A DNA stretch of 64,000 nucleotides from Eriocheir sinensis (Eukaryota > Arthropoda > Malacostraca > Decapoda > Varunidae): NCBI RefSeq assembly GCF_024679095.1, contig NC_066563.1, positions 711,132 through 775,131 on the forward strand. Direction: 5' to 3'. The notes beneath the pieces were generated by a model, which was not told the origin of the DNA, made no database searches, and worked only from the letters and a program-made list of their open reading frames with translations. Positions 23,595-34,377 of the stretch are shown piece by piece (position 1 is the stretch's first letter; every line of letters begins with the position of its first letter). A program made the translations under genes and the position numbers.

Positions 23595-25282
23595 CTGTGG
23601 GTGAGCAAGGGTGTGAGTATCCTGCCGGGTCCTGTTGGGTGCTGAAGGAGGGTGGGGTTAATCTTGATGGGGGGCGAGAAATATACTTTTTTGTTGGTTT
23701 GAACATTCAGGAAATGTTTATGTGTTCTTTTATTGTTATTTTGTATTTGATTCCTTACATGCACTTTGTTTGTTTGACCTCCCTGCTGTTTTTTTTTTTT
23801 TATATTCGTCATTTCTCTTTTTGTTTTGTTTTTTATGTGTAACTTTTTTTGCATGTTTGGATATTCAGAAGGTGTTTAAGGGTCGTCTTTCAACTATCCT
23901 GTGTTCTTATCCTGACATGCAATCGATAATGTGTTGGACTTTCATGCGTAATATCTCTTCAGTGTTGTCTGCCGTGTTTTCTACTCATTTTAGTGTTCTG
24001 TAACTCTTTCTAAGTCGCCTCGAGTTCACGTCTATCTCAGTGTGTCTCTCAGCACTTATTATAAAGCTATGGGATTGCACATAACATTTGGGGCTTGGGA
24101 CAAAGGATGCGGCCTTTCATGTGGCCGGGCCATCCTTCACGGGGGTCACAGGACGTCATGGTCATGATTTACATACAAGACAAACATGCCGCGTCCCAGA
24201 GCCTGTCCCTCGCCCACCTTGAATGCTACACTTGTCCCTCGGATCCAAGACTAAAGGAATCTGATACTGCTGTGTTCCCTGTGCCCTGTACATTTTCTCG
24301 TCCCCTGCACTTGATGAGATGAGGTGCATTAACCTTTTCTTTGTGTGTTAAGTGTGTTCATGTGAAAATTATAGACATTGATGTAACGAGCCATGAGGAG
24401 GCAGTGAATGTGGTGAGTCAGTTTAATTTCTAAATCTTCATTGGCAACATGCGACGACGCGGGACACCGCTAACACCGCTGCTGTTTGGTGCACACACAG
24501 GACAAGGGTGTTCACACTGCACACTAGGGAAGCCTTGTTTAGTGGACCGCTGAGGTACAGTTATTTAGGTATTTAGCATATTCATGTATCATTATGTATC
24601 TATTTTCATGGGGGAGTGTATATGCAGTAAATTTTGATAAGTAGCTCGCCATAAAATGTTGGCAATCGACACTAAACATACTGACATAAAAGGGACACAA
24701 AAATGCAATCCTTAATTATTTAAAATTACTGGTGCTTACAGATTATACAGAGTAATTACACTATGCTAATGCCTGCACTGAGTAGTATTACCTCTGGAAA
24801 AAGCTCAGCAAAAACCTTAACATTAAAAGTTTATTGATAGGTGGCAAAAATTACCTCAGAAAATGAGTTAAAAAAGATTATTTTCATCCGAAATGGAAAA
24901 GTTAAAAGTTTTATTTTTTCTTGATGAAATCTTAATTTTCTGGCAATACTGTGATAATGATCTACTGCATGAAAGCTAAAACACCTCAGACTTCAGGAAC
25001 TAGGCTTTGTGATGAAAAATCTCACATAACAAGACCAAAAATGTTACACTTATTCAAATGGTAATCGAAGTTATACTTACAACTTTACCTGTTCTTAGAA
25101 AAAAATATTTCATTATCAAAAGCCAATGTAAAAATACTTAGAAAAGGAGTCAAAAAATATATATCGACCTCATCAAGATGCTACTGAGGTCGTGGAGCCA
25201 AGGACAAGAAAAGTGGCGAGTGGGAAGGAAAGTGATGCGCCAGGTCGAGCGTGACACAAGGCAGTAATAACAGACCCTTCTA

Positions 25283-25593
25283 GTTAGTATGACATCACAG
25301 GTAAGTTTAGGTGTCAGGCATCAAGGCTCTCCGTAACAGGTAGACATCACAGGCTGAGGTCAAAGTTTAGTTTAAGAAATAATATATATAATGAGTAAAT
25401 ACGTGTCAGGCAGCGAGACGATCCAAAGGTACTGAAGGTGACATTACACACTGAAGTCCAATCTTGTTTTTGGTTTAGCTAAATGGAATAAAAGCGACAA
25501 GACTCTCCTTAAAACATCACAGGCGAAGGAGAAAACAATATAAATAAATAGAAAGGTAAATAGATCGATACATAGATAGACAAATGGATAAAG

Positions 25594-25674
<81 letters not shown>

Positions 25675-26168
25675 AGGAGCAGAAAAAAAAGAAAGAAAAC
25701 AAGAAAAAGAAATATCAAACAACCAGAGTCAGAAACGGAAGAAATAAGAAGAAATAAAAAAAAAACAGAAAACGTAGGAAAATAAAATAAAACAAAAGAC
25801 AAGACAATAAATAAGGTGGATGCAAGAGAGGAAGTAAAATAAAAATAAAATAAAAACTCGATAGGATGCAAGAAATATAAAAAATGGAAAAGTTCTGGGA
25901 AGAGGATCAAGCACCCAGGCGAATGACATCACAAGACCAGGAGTCAAACCATCGCAAGAAGGAGCATAAGGAGGTGGGTGGGAAGGTACTGCTGACGTCA
26001 CAGGCTAGATAGTACGTCACCGCTACGCAGGAAGAGATCACCAGCCTCAAGTCAATACGTCAGCCAGGAAGCTAATATAGGAACAAGCCCAAACAGACCA
26101 CAAGACTTCAAAGGGAGAGAGATATGACTGGGAGAGGAAGAAGGTTGTACAGAAGAAAGGTCACGTCA
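25283..26168. promoter_or_regulatory. Cluster of CRE-like motifs
   Basis: The palindrome TGACGTCA lies at 25993-26000. ACGTCA half sites lie at 26014, 26057 and 26163, and ACATCACA(G) words near 25283, 25345, 25515 and 25926. Function is inferred only from motif density. Confidence 0.3.
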
Positions 26169-26849
26169 GCCACAGATGCGGAGGTAAGCCAAAGTGGAAT
26201 AGATTTAGCAGCTGTGTAGTTCCTCCGAATGCAAGTGAAAGTTTTTAAAAGAAGGTAAGATGGTTTAATGGATAAGAAAGACAAATGGTGAGTATCTGGT
26301 TCTCAGGAGCCGTCATATGTAAGCCAGGTCTCATGCAGTCACCTTGTATCGTTGCGCATTCTTGTGTAGCTGAATAAAGTGAATGAAGCTTCTTTTGGTT
26401 TACTCCCAGACCGACATGTCACGCAAGGTTACAGTTCCTCATGTCTCTGTGGCTCGCGTGACCTTCTATAGGATGTCAAGAGGACGCAACAAAGGATGCC
26501 TGGAGGGACGCCGCACAGCTAAGCCTCCTTCCTCCTTCCTACGACCTAAACTCTTTCAAGGAGGGACGATAAGGACACCTCGGTAACTATATTTGATTAC
26601 TATTTTCAACATGTCTTCTTTTGGGAAACAGTGTAATGCTGACCTCTTGTGTTTGGTTAGTCGATGGTTTGTCTACTTTACCGTAAAATCAGGTCGCGTG
26701 AGGTCGCCGGGAGGTCAAGGACGAGCCTAGAGCAAAAAGCAAGGATAGAAAGGTTCAATTCACTTACTTGATACGCGTTACCAATACAAAAAAGATATTC
26801 GGATCATATGACGGCAAAAAAGCGAAAAAAAACTTAGATTCTAGCAATG

Positions 26850-27345
26850 ACAACAGAGTGCATCAGCTAATCACTGTGAGTTCTGCCTTAAGGGGGAAAC
26901 GAGTTAATCTGATTTTGAGTAGACGGTTTGAATGTTCGCTACTAAATTAAGAACTCATATCCTCTTAATGTTACGGTTTCAAAGGGATAAAAGCGTTTAT
27001 TCTACAAGTGACATCGAGATCATCAGCCAATCATTGTGCATTTCCGCTATGACGTAAGCAGAAAGCCTTACTCTGATTGGACAGCTTGTTAGCGCGTCAC
27101 TAAATAATAAAAAAAATCTTCGCATGACGGAAAAAGGAAGGACAAGTTGATATGGCCGAGCATGACAACAGCCAATTTTCGTGAGTCCTCGGTTATGACG
27201 TCACTGGTAAGTCGTGTTCTGATTGGATGGCCTGAATGTGACGTAATGGAGTTGAGGCAAATCTAACCAATCACAGAGAACTAGTTGGAAAGGCGCTCTC
27301 AGGCTCAGTCTATAAACAGGATCAATAGTGCGTTTTAAAATTCAT
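26850..27345 (+). promoter_or_regulatory. CRE/CCAAT-rich promoter-like segment
   Basis: About three diverged copies of a 140-165 bp unit carry CCAAT boxes (27026 and 27267; ATTGG near 27076 and 27222) and TGACGT sites (27050, TGACGTCA at 27196-27203, 27238). TATAAA follows at 27311. I see no first exon beyond it, so this is a candidate only. Confidence 0.3.
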
Positions 27346-28018
27346 GATACTCGTCCTCATTTTTATTTGTCCTTAATTCATCCCGCTCCCTCTCGTCCTC
27401 ATTTTCTTTCTTCCTGTTTTCCTTTTTATTCTCTTTTCATTGAGTGTTTGTCCTGAACTCACTCCATTCCTTTTCCTCTCTTTTCTTTTTCCTTTTCATT
27501 TCATACTTGTACATATTAAATTTTCTTTCGTCTTTAATTTCCCTTTTTCCTCTCTTCCTTTTCAGTCTCGTCTCCTATTTATATTTCTCCTTAACTTATT
27601 CCATTCCCTTTCGTCTTTTCTTCTTTTCTTTCTTCCTATCTCCCTTTTCATTCTCGTTCCATTTATATTTGTCTAACTCATTCCATTTCCTTTTGTCCTT
27701 CGCTTCTTTCTTCCTCTCCTCCTTTTTATCCTCAAGTTTATTTCTCCTTAACTCACTCCATTCCCTTTCGTATTTACTTGTTTTCTCTCTTTCTTTCTTC
27801 CTTTTCAGTATCGTCTGACTTATATTTTTCCTTAATTCTCTTCCTTTTCAGCCTCTCCTTTCCTCCTCCTCCTCCTCCTCCCTAATTTATTCCTTCATTT
27901 CATTCGATCCCGTCATTCATTTCTTTCTTCCAATCTTCGTTTCCATCTCTTATTTCCTCTTTCTCACTAATTTATTCCTTGCCTCCCTCCTTTCTCCTAA
28001 CGCGATTAGTCTTCATTA

Positions 28019-28023
<5 letters not shown>

Positions 28024-28079
<56 letters not shown>

Positions 28080-28198
28080 ACCGAACTCGCCCGAACGGGA
28101 TTTATCGCATTTATCGCCGAATTCTCGCAGCGCCGAAAATGTCATTGGCGGAAAATTGTCCAGAAAGATTTGTCGACACTCAGTAAGATGACGATGCT

Positions 28199-28283
<85 letters not shown>

Positions 28284-28365
28284 AAAGGTAGGTGGGTGTA
28301 ATTACTAAAATGGTCTATCTGTCCGTTTGCTTGTCTGTATGTCACTCACTCACTCACTCACTCAA

Positions 28366-28412
<47 letters not shown>

Positions 28413-28420
28413 CCATCTAA

Positions 28421-28453
<33 letters not shown>

Positions 28454-28528
28454 ACCATATCTCTATCCAGCACATTAACCTTATCATACGGAGATTTTCA
28501 TGTCTATAGAAAGAGGAATGGGATTGAA

Positions 28529-28591
<63 letters not shown>

Positions 28592-28633
28592 TACAGTTAT
28601 CGGACCCGTCATTGTTATCAAGGAGGGAGTTTT

Positions 28634-28688
<55 letters not shown>
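28024..28688. repeat. Alternating complementary microsatellites
   Basis: In order: (CT)n 28024-28076, (GA)n 28202-28282, (CT)n 28371-28408, (TATC)n 28425-28451, (CT)n 28532-28588, (GA)n 28637-28688. Confidence 0.95.
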
Positions 28689-28690
<2 letters not shown>

Positions 28691-28894
28691 CTACTGAGTT
28701 CTCATTAACGCTCTTTTCAATTATGCTGTTTTTCGCTTCTCTGTTAATGCGGTGTAGGGTTTCTCTCTCTGCGGTAATAACACGAATATTAATAATAACG
28801 CTAAAATAATACTAATGATAATAAGAGTTGTCTAACCTAATCAAATCGCCTTGCCCTATGATTGGAACCTGTATAAGAGTACTGAATCATCTAT

Positions 28895-29155
28895 TTTTTA
28901 CCCTATATTACCTATCCTCTACTCTCTATCCCTTATCCCCTATTCTCTACCTCTATCCGGTATCTCGTATCCTCTATCTCCTATCCCTTATTCTCTTTCC
29001 GCAATCTCTCATTCTCTATCCCCTATCCCATTCTTTCTATCTCCTATCCCTTATTGTATATCCTCAATCGCCTATTCTTTATCCTCTGTCGCTTATTGTC
29101 TATTTCTATCCTTTATTCTCTATCCCTTATCCCCTATCCCTTTTCTATCCCCTTG
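28895..29155. repeat. Degenerate CTATCCC/TTATTCT minisatellite
   Basis: Words such as CTCTATCCCTTATCCCCTAT recur with a 7-bp sub-period. Confidence 0.75.
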
Positions 29156-29754
29156 TGTGAGTGTAGATGCAATGTTACACAGACTATGGAGGGTAAAGAA
29201 CAGGGAAACACAGTCCACGCATCGTCTCTAGAGTAAAAAACAGACCGTACCTACATACCTCATCTTTTATTCCTAACTCAGTTCCCGATACTTGGTGAAC
29301 TAAAAGCCTTTGGTGTTAATACGAGATAAACTAAACTAAAGAGACGAAACAGTTCAACGTTTGTCTCTAGAGGAAAAGTCGTACGGCGACCTTCGTTCAT
29401 CTATAATTCTTGACACGGGTTCGTACAGTCGTTGAAATATAGGTCTGTGGTGTTAATACGAGATAAGAGACGAACCTATTCACTATTTATTGAGGAAAGG
29501 TAATAATTATCGAATGTTATCTCTAAAACAGCGATTCCTGGCGACAGAGAACACTTATAGACGGGACGAAGACAGGAAAAGTTATCACTGGGTGTCACAA
29601 AATGAAGGAGAGATTTCATTGGCTGTTCATAATCCACGTGCGTTGATTGGGCAATGAGTGGCTACACAGAAGGGGATTGGATGCGACTGTAAGGCTGCCT
29701 CAGAGCACCACTACGCGATCAAGCTACGCATCAGGACCATAATCCAATCGTAAT

Positions 29755-29925
29755 GTAATAGCAGTAGTAGCAGCAGCAGCGGCAGCAGCAGCAGCAGCAG
29801 TAGTGGTAGTAGTAATAGTAACAATCATAATAATAGAAGTGGTGGTAATAGTAACAGTAGATACAGTGGTAGCAGTAACAATAGTAGTAGTAACAATAAC
29901 AGTAGTAGTAGTAGTAGTGGTCATA
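29755..29925. repeat. (AGC)n/(AGT)n trinucleotide repeat
   Basis: Interrupted AGC, AGT, AAT and GGT triplets run over 170 bp. Confidence 0.85.
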
Positions 29926-30697
29926 ACAGTAATAATGCCATACGTTCCAATAATGTCATACGGAAGATGCTCTTTCAGGCCGTTCGTAGCAGTTTAATAA
30001 TAATAAGAAGCTAATGGGAGAATATGGACTTTAAAAAAAATAATAAACAAGATGAAAAAAAAACTTATCTTCATACTCTTTTCTCATCAATGTAGTAGTA
30101 GTAGTAACTTTCTGAGGGGAAGTTTAGTATAGAGATATATATGAGAAAATATACATTCAAAAAACATGCTAAAAAACCCATGCATTCAAAAATTCTGAAT
30201 AAGGCGGAGGTGGAAAGGAGAAAAAAATAAATAAAAGTACTGTTACCTGCAGGGACGGGCCGCGACCTCTAAAAAAATCGATCTTCAAAATTAGATCATT
30301 GATTTTTGGGGGTTAGGGGAGGGAAGGGAGGGAGGGAGGGGGGTAGATTGGATGGGGTAAGGGAAGGAAAGGGAGGGAGGGGGAGGGGTAAAAGAGGGAG
30401 GAAAGTGAAGGGAAGGAGGGAAGGTAAGGGGAAAAAGTGAGGGATGGAGGGAGGATGAGAGAGTTGAGAGGTAAAAGAGAGAGGAAAGTGAAAGGAAGAA
30501 GGAAAGGTTGTGAGAAAAACCGGATAATAAAAGAAAAAGAAAAAAATGAGTGTTACAAAAATGGGAGGTAGATAAAACTTGATAAAAGGAGGGATGGAAA
30601 AATGGATACAAAGGGATACAAGAGAAGGGAGATAATGAGTAAGTGAAGGGATGAGGGGAGATGGGAAGGATAGGTAAGAAAAGAAGGAAACGAGAAA

Positions 30698-30740
30698 TAG
30701 GTTAGGTTAAGTTAGGTTAGGTTAGGTTAGGTTAGGTTAG
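30698..30740 (+). repeat. Interstitial (TTAGG)n telomere-type repeat
   Basis: About eight nearly perfect GGTTA units run in phase, with one AAGTTA variant. TTAGG is the ancestral arthropod telomere unit. This supports an arthropod source and marks an interstitial telomere-like tract in the Ig7/Ig8 intron. Confidence 0.85.
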
Positions 30741-31793
30741 ACATAATTAGGAAGCGGGAAAGAAGCGAAGTGTGGGAGATATGAAAAATTGGGGAATGGA
30801 ATGGGTGAATAACGGAAGGGAAGGGAAATGGAGGAGACAGGGAGTGGGAGAAGGAAATGGAGAGAAAAAAAAAGTGGATGACGGGATGGAAGGGAAATAA
30901 GGGATACAGGAAAGAAGAAGGAAGAAAGGGGAAAGGAAAGGAAAGCAAGAGAAGGGAAAGGATATGAGGAGGCAGATGTGTGGAAGAAAGGAAGACGAGA
31001 AGGAAATGAGAAGAGATAGGAAAGAAAGAGAGAAAGGAAGGAAAGAATGAGAAGAGAAATGTAAATAGAGAGATACAGGAACGACAGGACAAAGGGGAAA
31101 GAAAAAAAGGGTGAGAGAAAAGATAATACAGAGAGAAAGAAGGACAAAAAGATGAGAGGAGAAAATAAATGAGGCAATAAAGGAACGTTATGACAGAGGA
31201 GAAAGAAAAAAAGAGGGTGACAGCAAAAAAAGAAAAGAGAGATAGGAAAACAGGGACGGAAGGAAGACAGAATGAAAAAAAAAGTCAGGCATAAAGATAA
31301 AGAAGGCTGTATAAATGAGAGGTAAGGAAGGACGAAGTAGGGGGTAAGGAATACACATGAAAAATAAAAAAAGGGTTGAACAGGTAAAGAACAGAGAGAA
31401 GAATGAAGGAAAGGGAAGGGAATAAACGGAAAGAAACAGAATAACAGATAAGGTTAGACAGGTAAAGAGGAGCAGGTGGGCACATGAACGAAAGGTAAGT
31501 TCATTAAGGTAAGTGGATTAAAGAGTGTACAGGTCAAAGTAATAGGAAAGGTAAAAGCTATAGGGAAAACAGGTAGGAGGAAGGAATGGACAGGTAATGG
31601 ACAGGTAAGGGGATCAGGGACAGGGAGTATGGAGTGGATGTGAAAAATATACATATACAAAATTAATGACAGGCTCTTGGCCCTCCAAAATGGAAAATTA
31701 AATGGTCCAAAAATGTGACTCATTGAATTGGAGACAAAAATTGGTAACTTAGCTGACTTTAAAAATGAATGAAAGTACAATAGAAAGCAGGAG

Positions 31794-32012
<219 letters not shown>

Positions 32013-32488
32013 ATGTAAGTACGTGTGCATGTGTACATGTATACCTATCCGTTCATGTAAAACAATAATAAAATAAACAATCATAATCATCAGCCTGTAC
32101 CACTCTTGATCCTTACACAGACGATCCTTAAGACGCAAAAATCTGAAAAAATCCCAGAGGATCACGCACAGAAAAGAAAAACAAAGACAAAAGAAAAACT
32201 AAAACCCTTGAACCCCTCTCCGGAAAACAAACTCGAACGTCATTTGTTTAGGGGAAGGAGGAGGGGCGACGCTTCCCCTTCCTCACGCTCCCCCTCCCCT
32301 CTGTTCCCCTCGTCATGCCCGCGTTAGGCAGTTAGTTAGGCAGTTTTCAGCAGTGAGTGTGGTGGACTGAGGCAGATCCACGGCGCTCTCTGTGAAAAGT
32401 TCCTACTGATTAGAAAAGTTTGTGACGCGAACCGAAATTTGCAGGAAAAAAGGGAGAGTCGTTTTGAGTGTCGAGCGTGTCCTGTGTC

Positions 32489-32541
<53 letters not shown>

Positions 32542-32544
32542 TCA

Positions 32545-32821
32545 CTATGGTCTGACCTCGCGATCACCGGTCATTGCCCTCCCCGAATGAGCTTGGATCT
32601 CACAAGTGACGTATCTCTGGGGGCACGGCTGAACCCTCACACCCACACACACCCGGGAGGCGGGACACAAACCCCGACTGACACCCTGTATACCTATTCA
32701 CTGCTGGGTGGACAGGGTCACGGATTGGATTAAAGGAGACTGCACATCCGTCTCCACTCCCGGGAATCGAACCCAGGACCTTTTGGTTGTGAGGCGAGCG
32801 TGCTCCCACTGCGCTACGGAG

Positions 32822-32823
<2 letters not shown>
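32545..32823 (-). mobile_element. tRNA-derived SINE
   Basis: On the minus strand a tRNA-like head has a good A box (TAGCGCAGTGGG, 32816-32805) and a perfect B box (GGTTCGATTCC, 32773-32763), with a Val-like CAC anticodon loop (CTCACAA). The acceptor stem does not pair, so it is not a working tRNA. The body continues through CTGTCCACCCAGCAGTGAAT, a word I remember from other invertebrate SINEs. The element lies between (TG)n at 32499-32538 and (TG)n at 32824-32891. Confidence 0.78.
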
Positions 32824-32893
<70 letters not shown>

Positions 32894-33475
32894 GGAATTT
32901 GTGGGTTTCAGGGTTAGTCAAAGTTCAGCTGTGTAGCATGAGAAATTTAGAAAAAAAATTGAACTGTTTTTAAACACGCATTCAACAGAACTTCATTTCT
33001 GAAAAAAACAAAACAAAAAAAAAACATTCCAAATCGATTCTGTGGACTAGGTTGCGTTCGTCGGGTTTTGCGTATGCATATTTCTGCGTTTGACAAAGTA
33101 AAAACAATACTATCGCTATTTTTTGTTTCATTTCACATAATAATTTCGCTATGTATTGTTGAACTCAAAAACAGAACAAAATATCTCACCCCCAAAAAAG
33201 TATTACTACAGTTTGCATTTATCGCATTATTTCACTTGTGTATTTGTGAATGTGGCTTTAGTTCGAGGGAAAAAAAAAGTCGCAAACCCGACAAAACATT
33301 CGGCGCGCCCCTGACTCGCAGCCAGTGTCGGGAAAAGAATAAAAGGCTGCATACAAAATAACTCTGTGTTTGACCGAAATTCCCAGAGTTCCAAATGGCC
33401 AGTGTTCGAAGCAGTCATAGTTCGAAATACCTTTCTGGTTGGTAAAAAAAAAAGGCACCAATGTCAAAAATGTTC

Positions 33476-33548
<73 letters not shown>

Positions 33549-33683
33549 TGTGGTAATGTATGCCGTGTGCGTAGGCAAGTGTATGTATCTGTGTGGGCGT
33601 GTGTGGGAGTGCGTGGTGTACACTCCACTGAATAAAAAACAACAACAAAACAAAACAAAACAAACACAACCAAACACACTCAC

Positions 33684-33971
33684 CTTTGATCACGAGGGTG
33701 GCGGAGTAGGCGGCGGTGCGGGCGGCGTTGGCGGCCTGGCACGAGTAGTTGCCGCTGTGGTGGGCGAGGGCGTGGGGCAATGTGAGGGCGCTGGAGTACT
33801 GGTCGAAGGGGCTTAAGGTGAGGCCCTGCGGCGGGTCCTGGGCGAGGGGGGTGCCGTCCTTGTACCAGGTGAGGGTGAGGGGCGGGTCACCTCGCCTCAC
33901 CGAGCATATCACTTGCACTCTGTCCCCCTCACTCGCCTCCCCGAAGCTAAATGGTATTACGGTGGGAGGGA
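33684..33971 (-). CDS. Dscam2: Dscam exon: Ig7, variant B (downstream)
   Basis: This 288-bp exon encodes a whole Ig domain, phase 1 at both ends. It runs from acceptor CACCTCCACATAG to donor AAAG|gtgagt. The product opens VPPTVIPFSFGEASEGDRVQ, has VICSVRRGDPPLTLTWYKDG (first Cys, core Trp), then FDQYSSALTLPHALAHHSGN and YSCQAANAARTAAYSATLVI. P-F-x-F, G-D-x-P-L, D-Q-Y-S-S and H-S-G-N-Y-x-C are hallmarks of Dscam Ig7, the domain that is alternatively spliced in arthropods. It can follow Ig6 directly (VQVL-VPPTV) and precede Ig8 (VIK-VPPSWV). Confidence 0.93.
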
Positions 33972-34092
33972 CTATGTGGAGGTGGAGGAGCAGGTGGAGT
34001 GCACGGAGCGGAGGCAGGAGGAAAAGGGAGAGAAAACGGGGACATAAAACCTCGAGGCATTAGTGTGAGAAATAAGAAAACACCGTAGTTAC
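33972..34092 (-). other. 121-nt intron between the two Ig7 exons
   Basis: In transcript sense it opens GTAACTACGG and ends CCTCCACATAG, with a pyrimidine-rich second half. It is far shorter than any other intron here. Confidence 0.85.
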
Positions 34093-34377
34093 CGTTGACG
34101 CGGAGGGGCGCCGTGTGGGTGACGGTGGCGGCGTCGTTGGCGGCGGTGCAGGTGTAGTTGCCGGTGTGGAGGGCGGCGAGGCGGGTGATGGAGAGGATGT
34201 TCGTGTATTGGTCCAGCTGCAGCACCTCTGTACCAGGGATCTGCTCCGCCGCCACGCCGTCCTTGGTCCATGTCACCAGCAGCGGCGTGTCGCCCCCGTT
34301 CACCGTGCACTGGACGCTCACACGTTCCCCGAGGGCCAGGTCCTTCCGAAGGCTGAATGGCTGCACCTTGGGCGGGA
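34093..34377 (-). CDS. Dscam2: Dscam exon: Ig7, variant A (upstream)
   Basis: This 285-bp exon encodes a whole Ig domain in the same phases as the 33684-33971 exon. Its acceptor, CGCCTCGCCACAG, lies in a purine-rich context, and its donor, AACG|gtaact, is weak. The product opens VPPKVQPFSLRKDLALGERV, has SVQCTVNGGDTPLLVTWTKD, then LDQYTNILSITRLAALHTGN and YTCTAANDAATVTHTAPLRV. Both cysteines and the tryptophan are present. The two exons share P-P-x-V-x-P-F-S, G-D-x-P-L, D-Q-Y and H-x-G-N-Y-x-C but differ through most of the domain, as expected for alternative Ig7 exons. Joint inclusion would keep frame and give an extra Ig domain, so exclusivity must be shown from RNA. Confidence 0.93.

Noticed and set aside
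24095..24322. 75-residue plus-strand open frame
   Set aside because: Mixed composition but no motif I recognise and no supporting signals.
26383..26586. 67-residue plus-strand open frame
   Set aside because: Basic and Ser/Arg-rich, with no family match I can name; the length is expected by chance.
32763..32823. Functional tRNA-Val(CAC) gene
   Set aside because: A and B boxes are good, but the acceptor stem cannot pair and the sequence runs into a SINE body.
33684..34377. Both Ig7-like exons as two constitutive consecutive Ig domains
   Set aside because: Frame allows it, but Dscam has one Ig7 between Ig6 and Ig8, and both exons carry Ig7-specific motifs. I keep it as the alternative to test.
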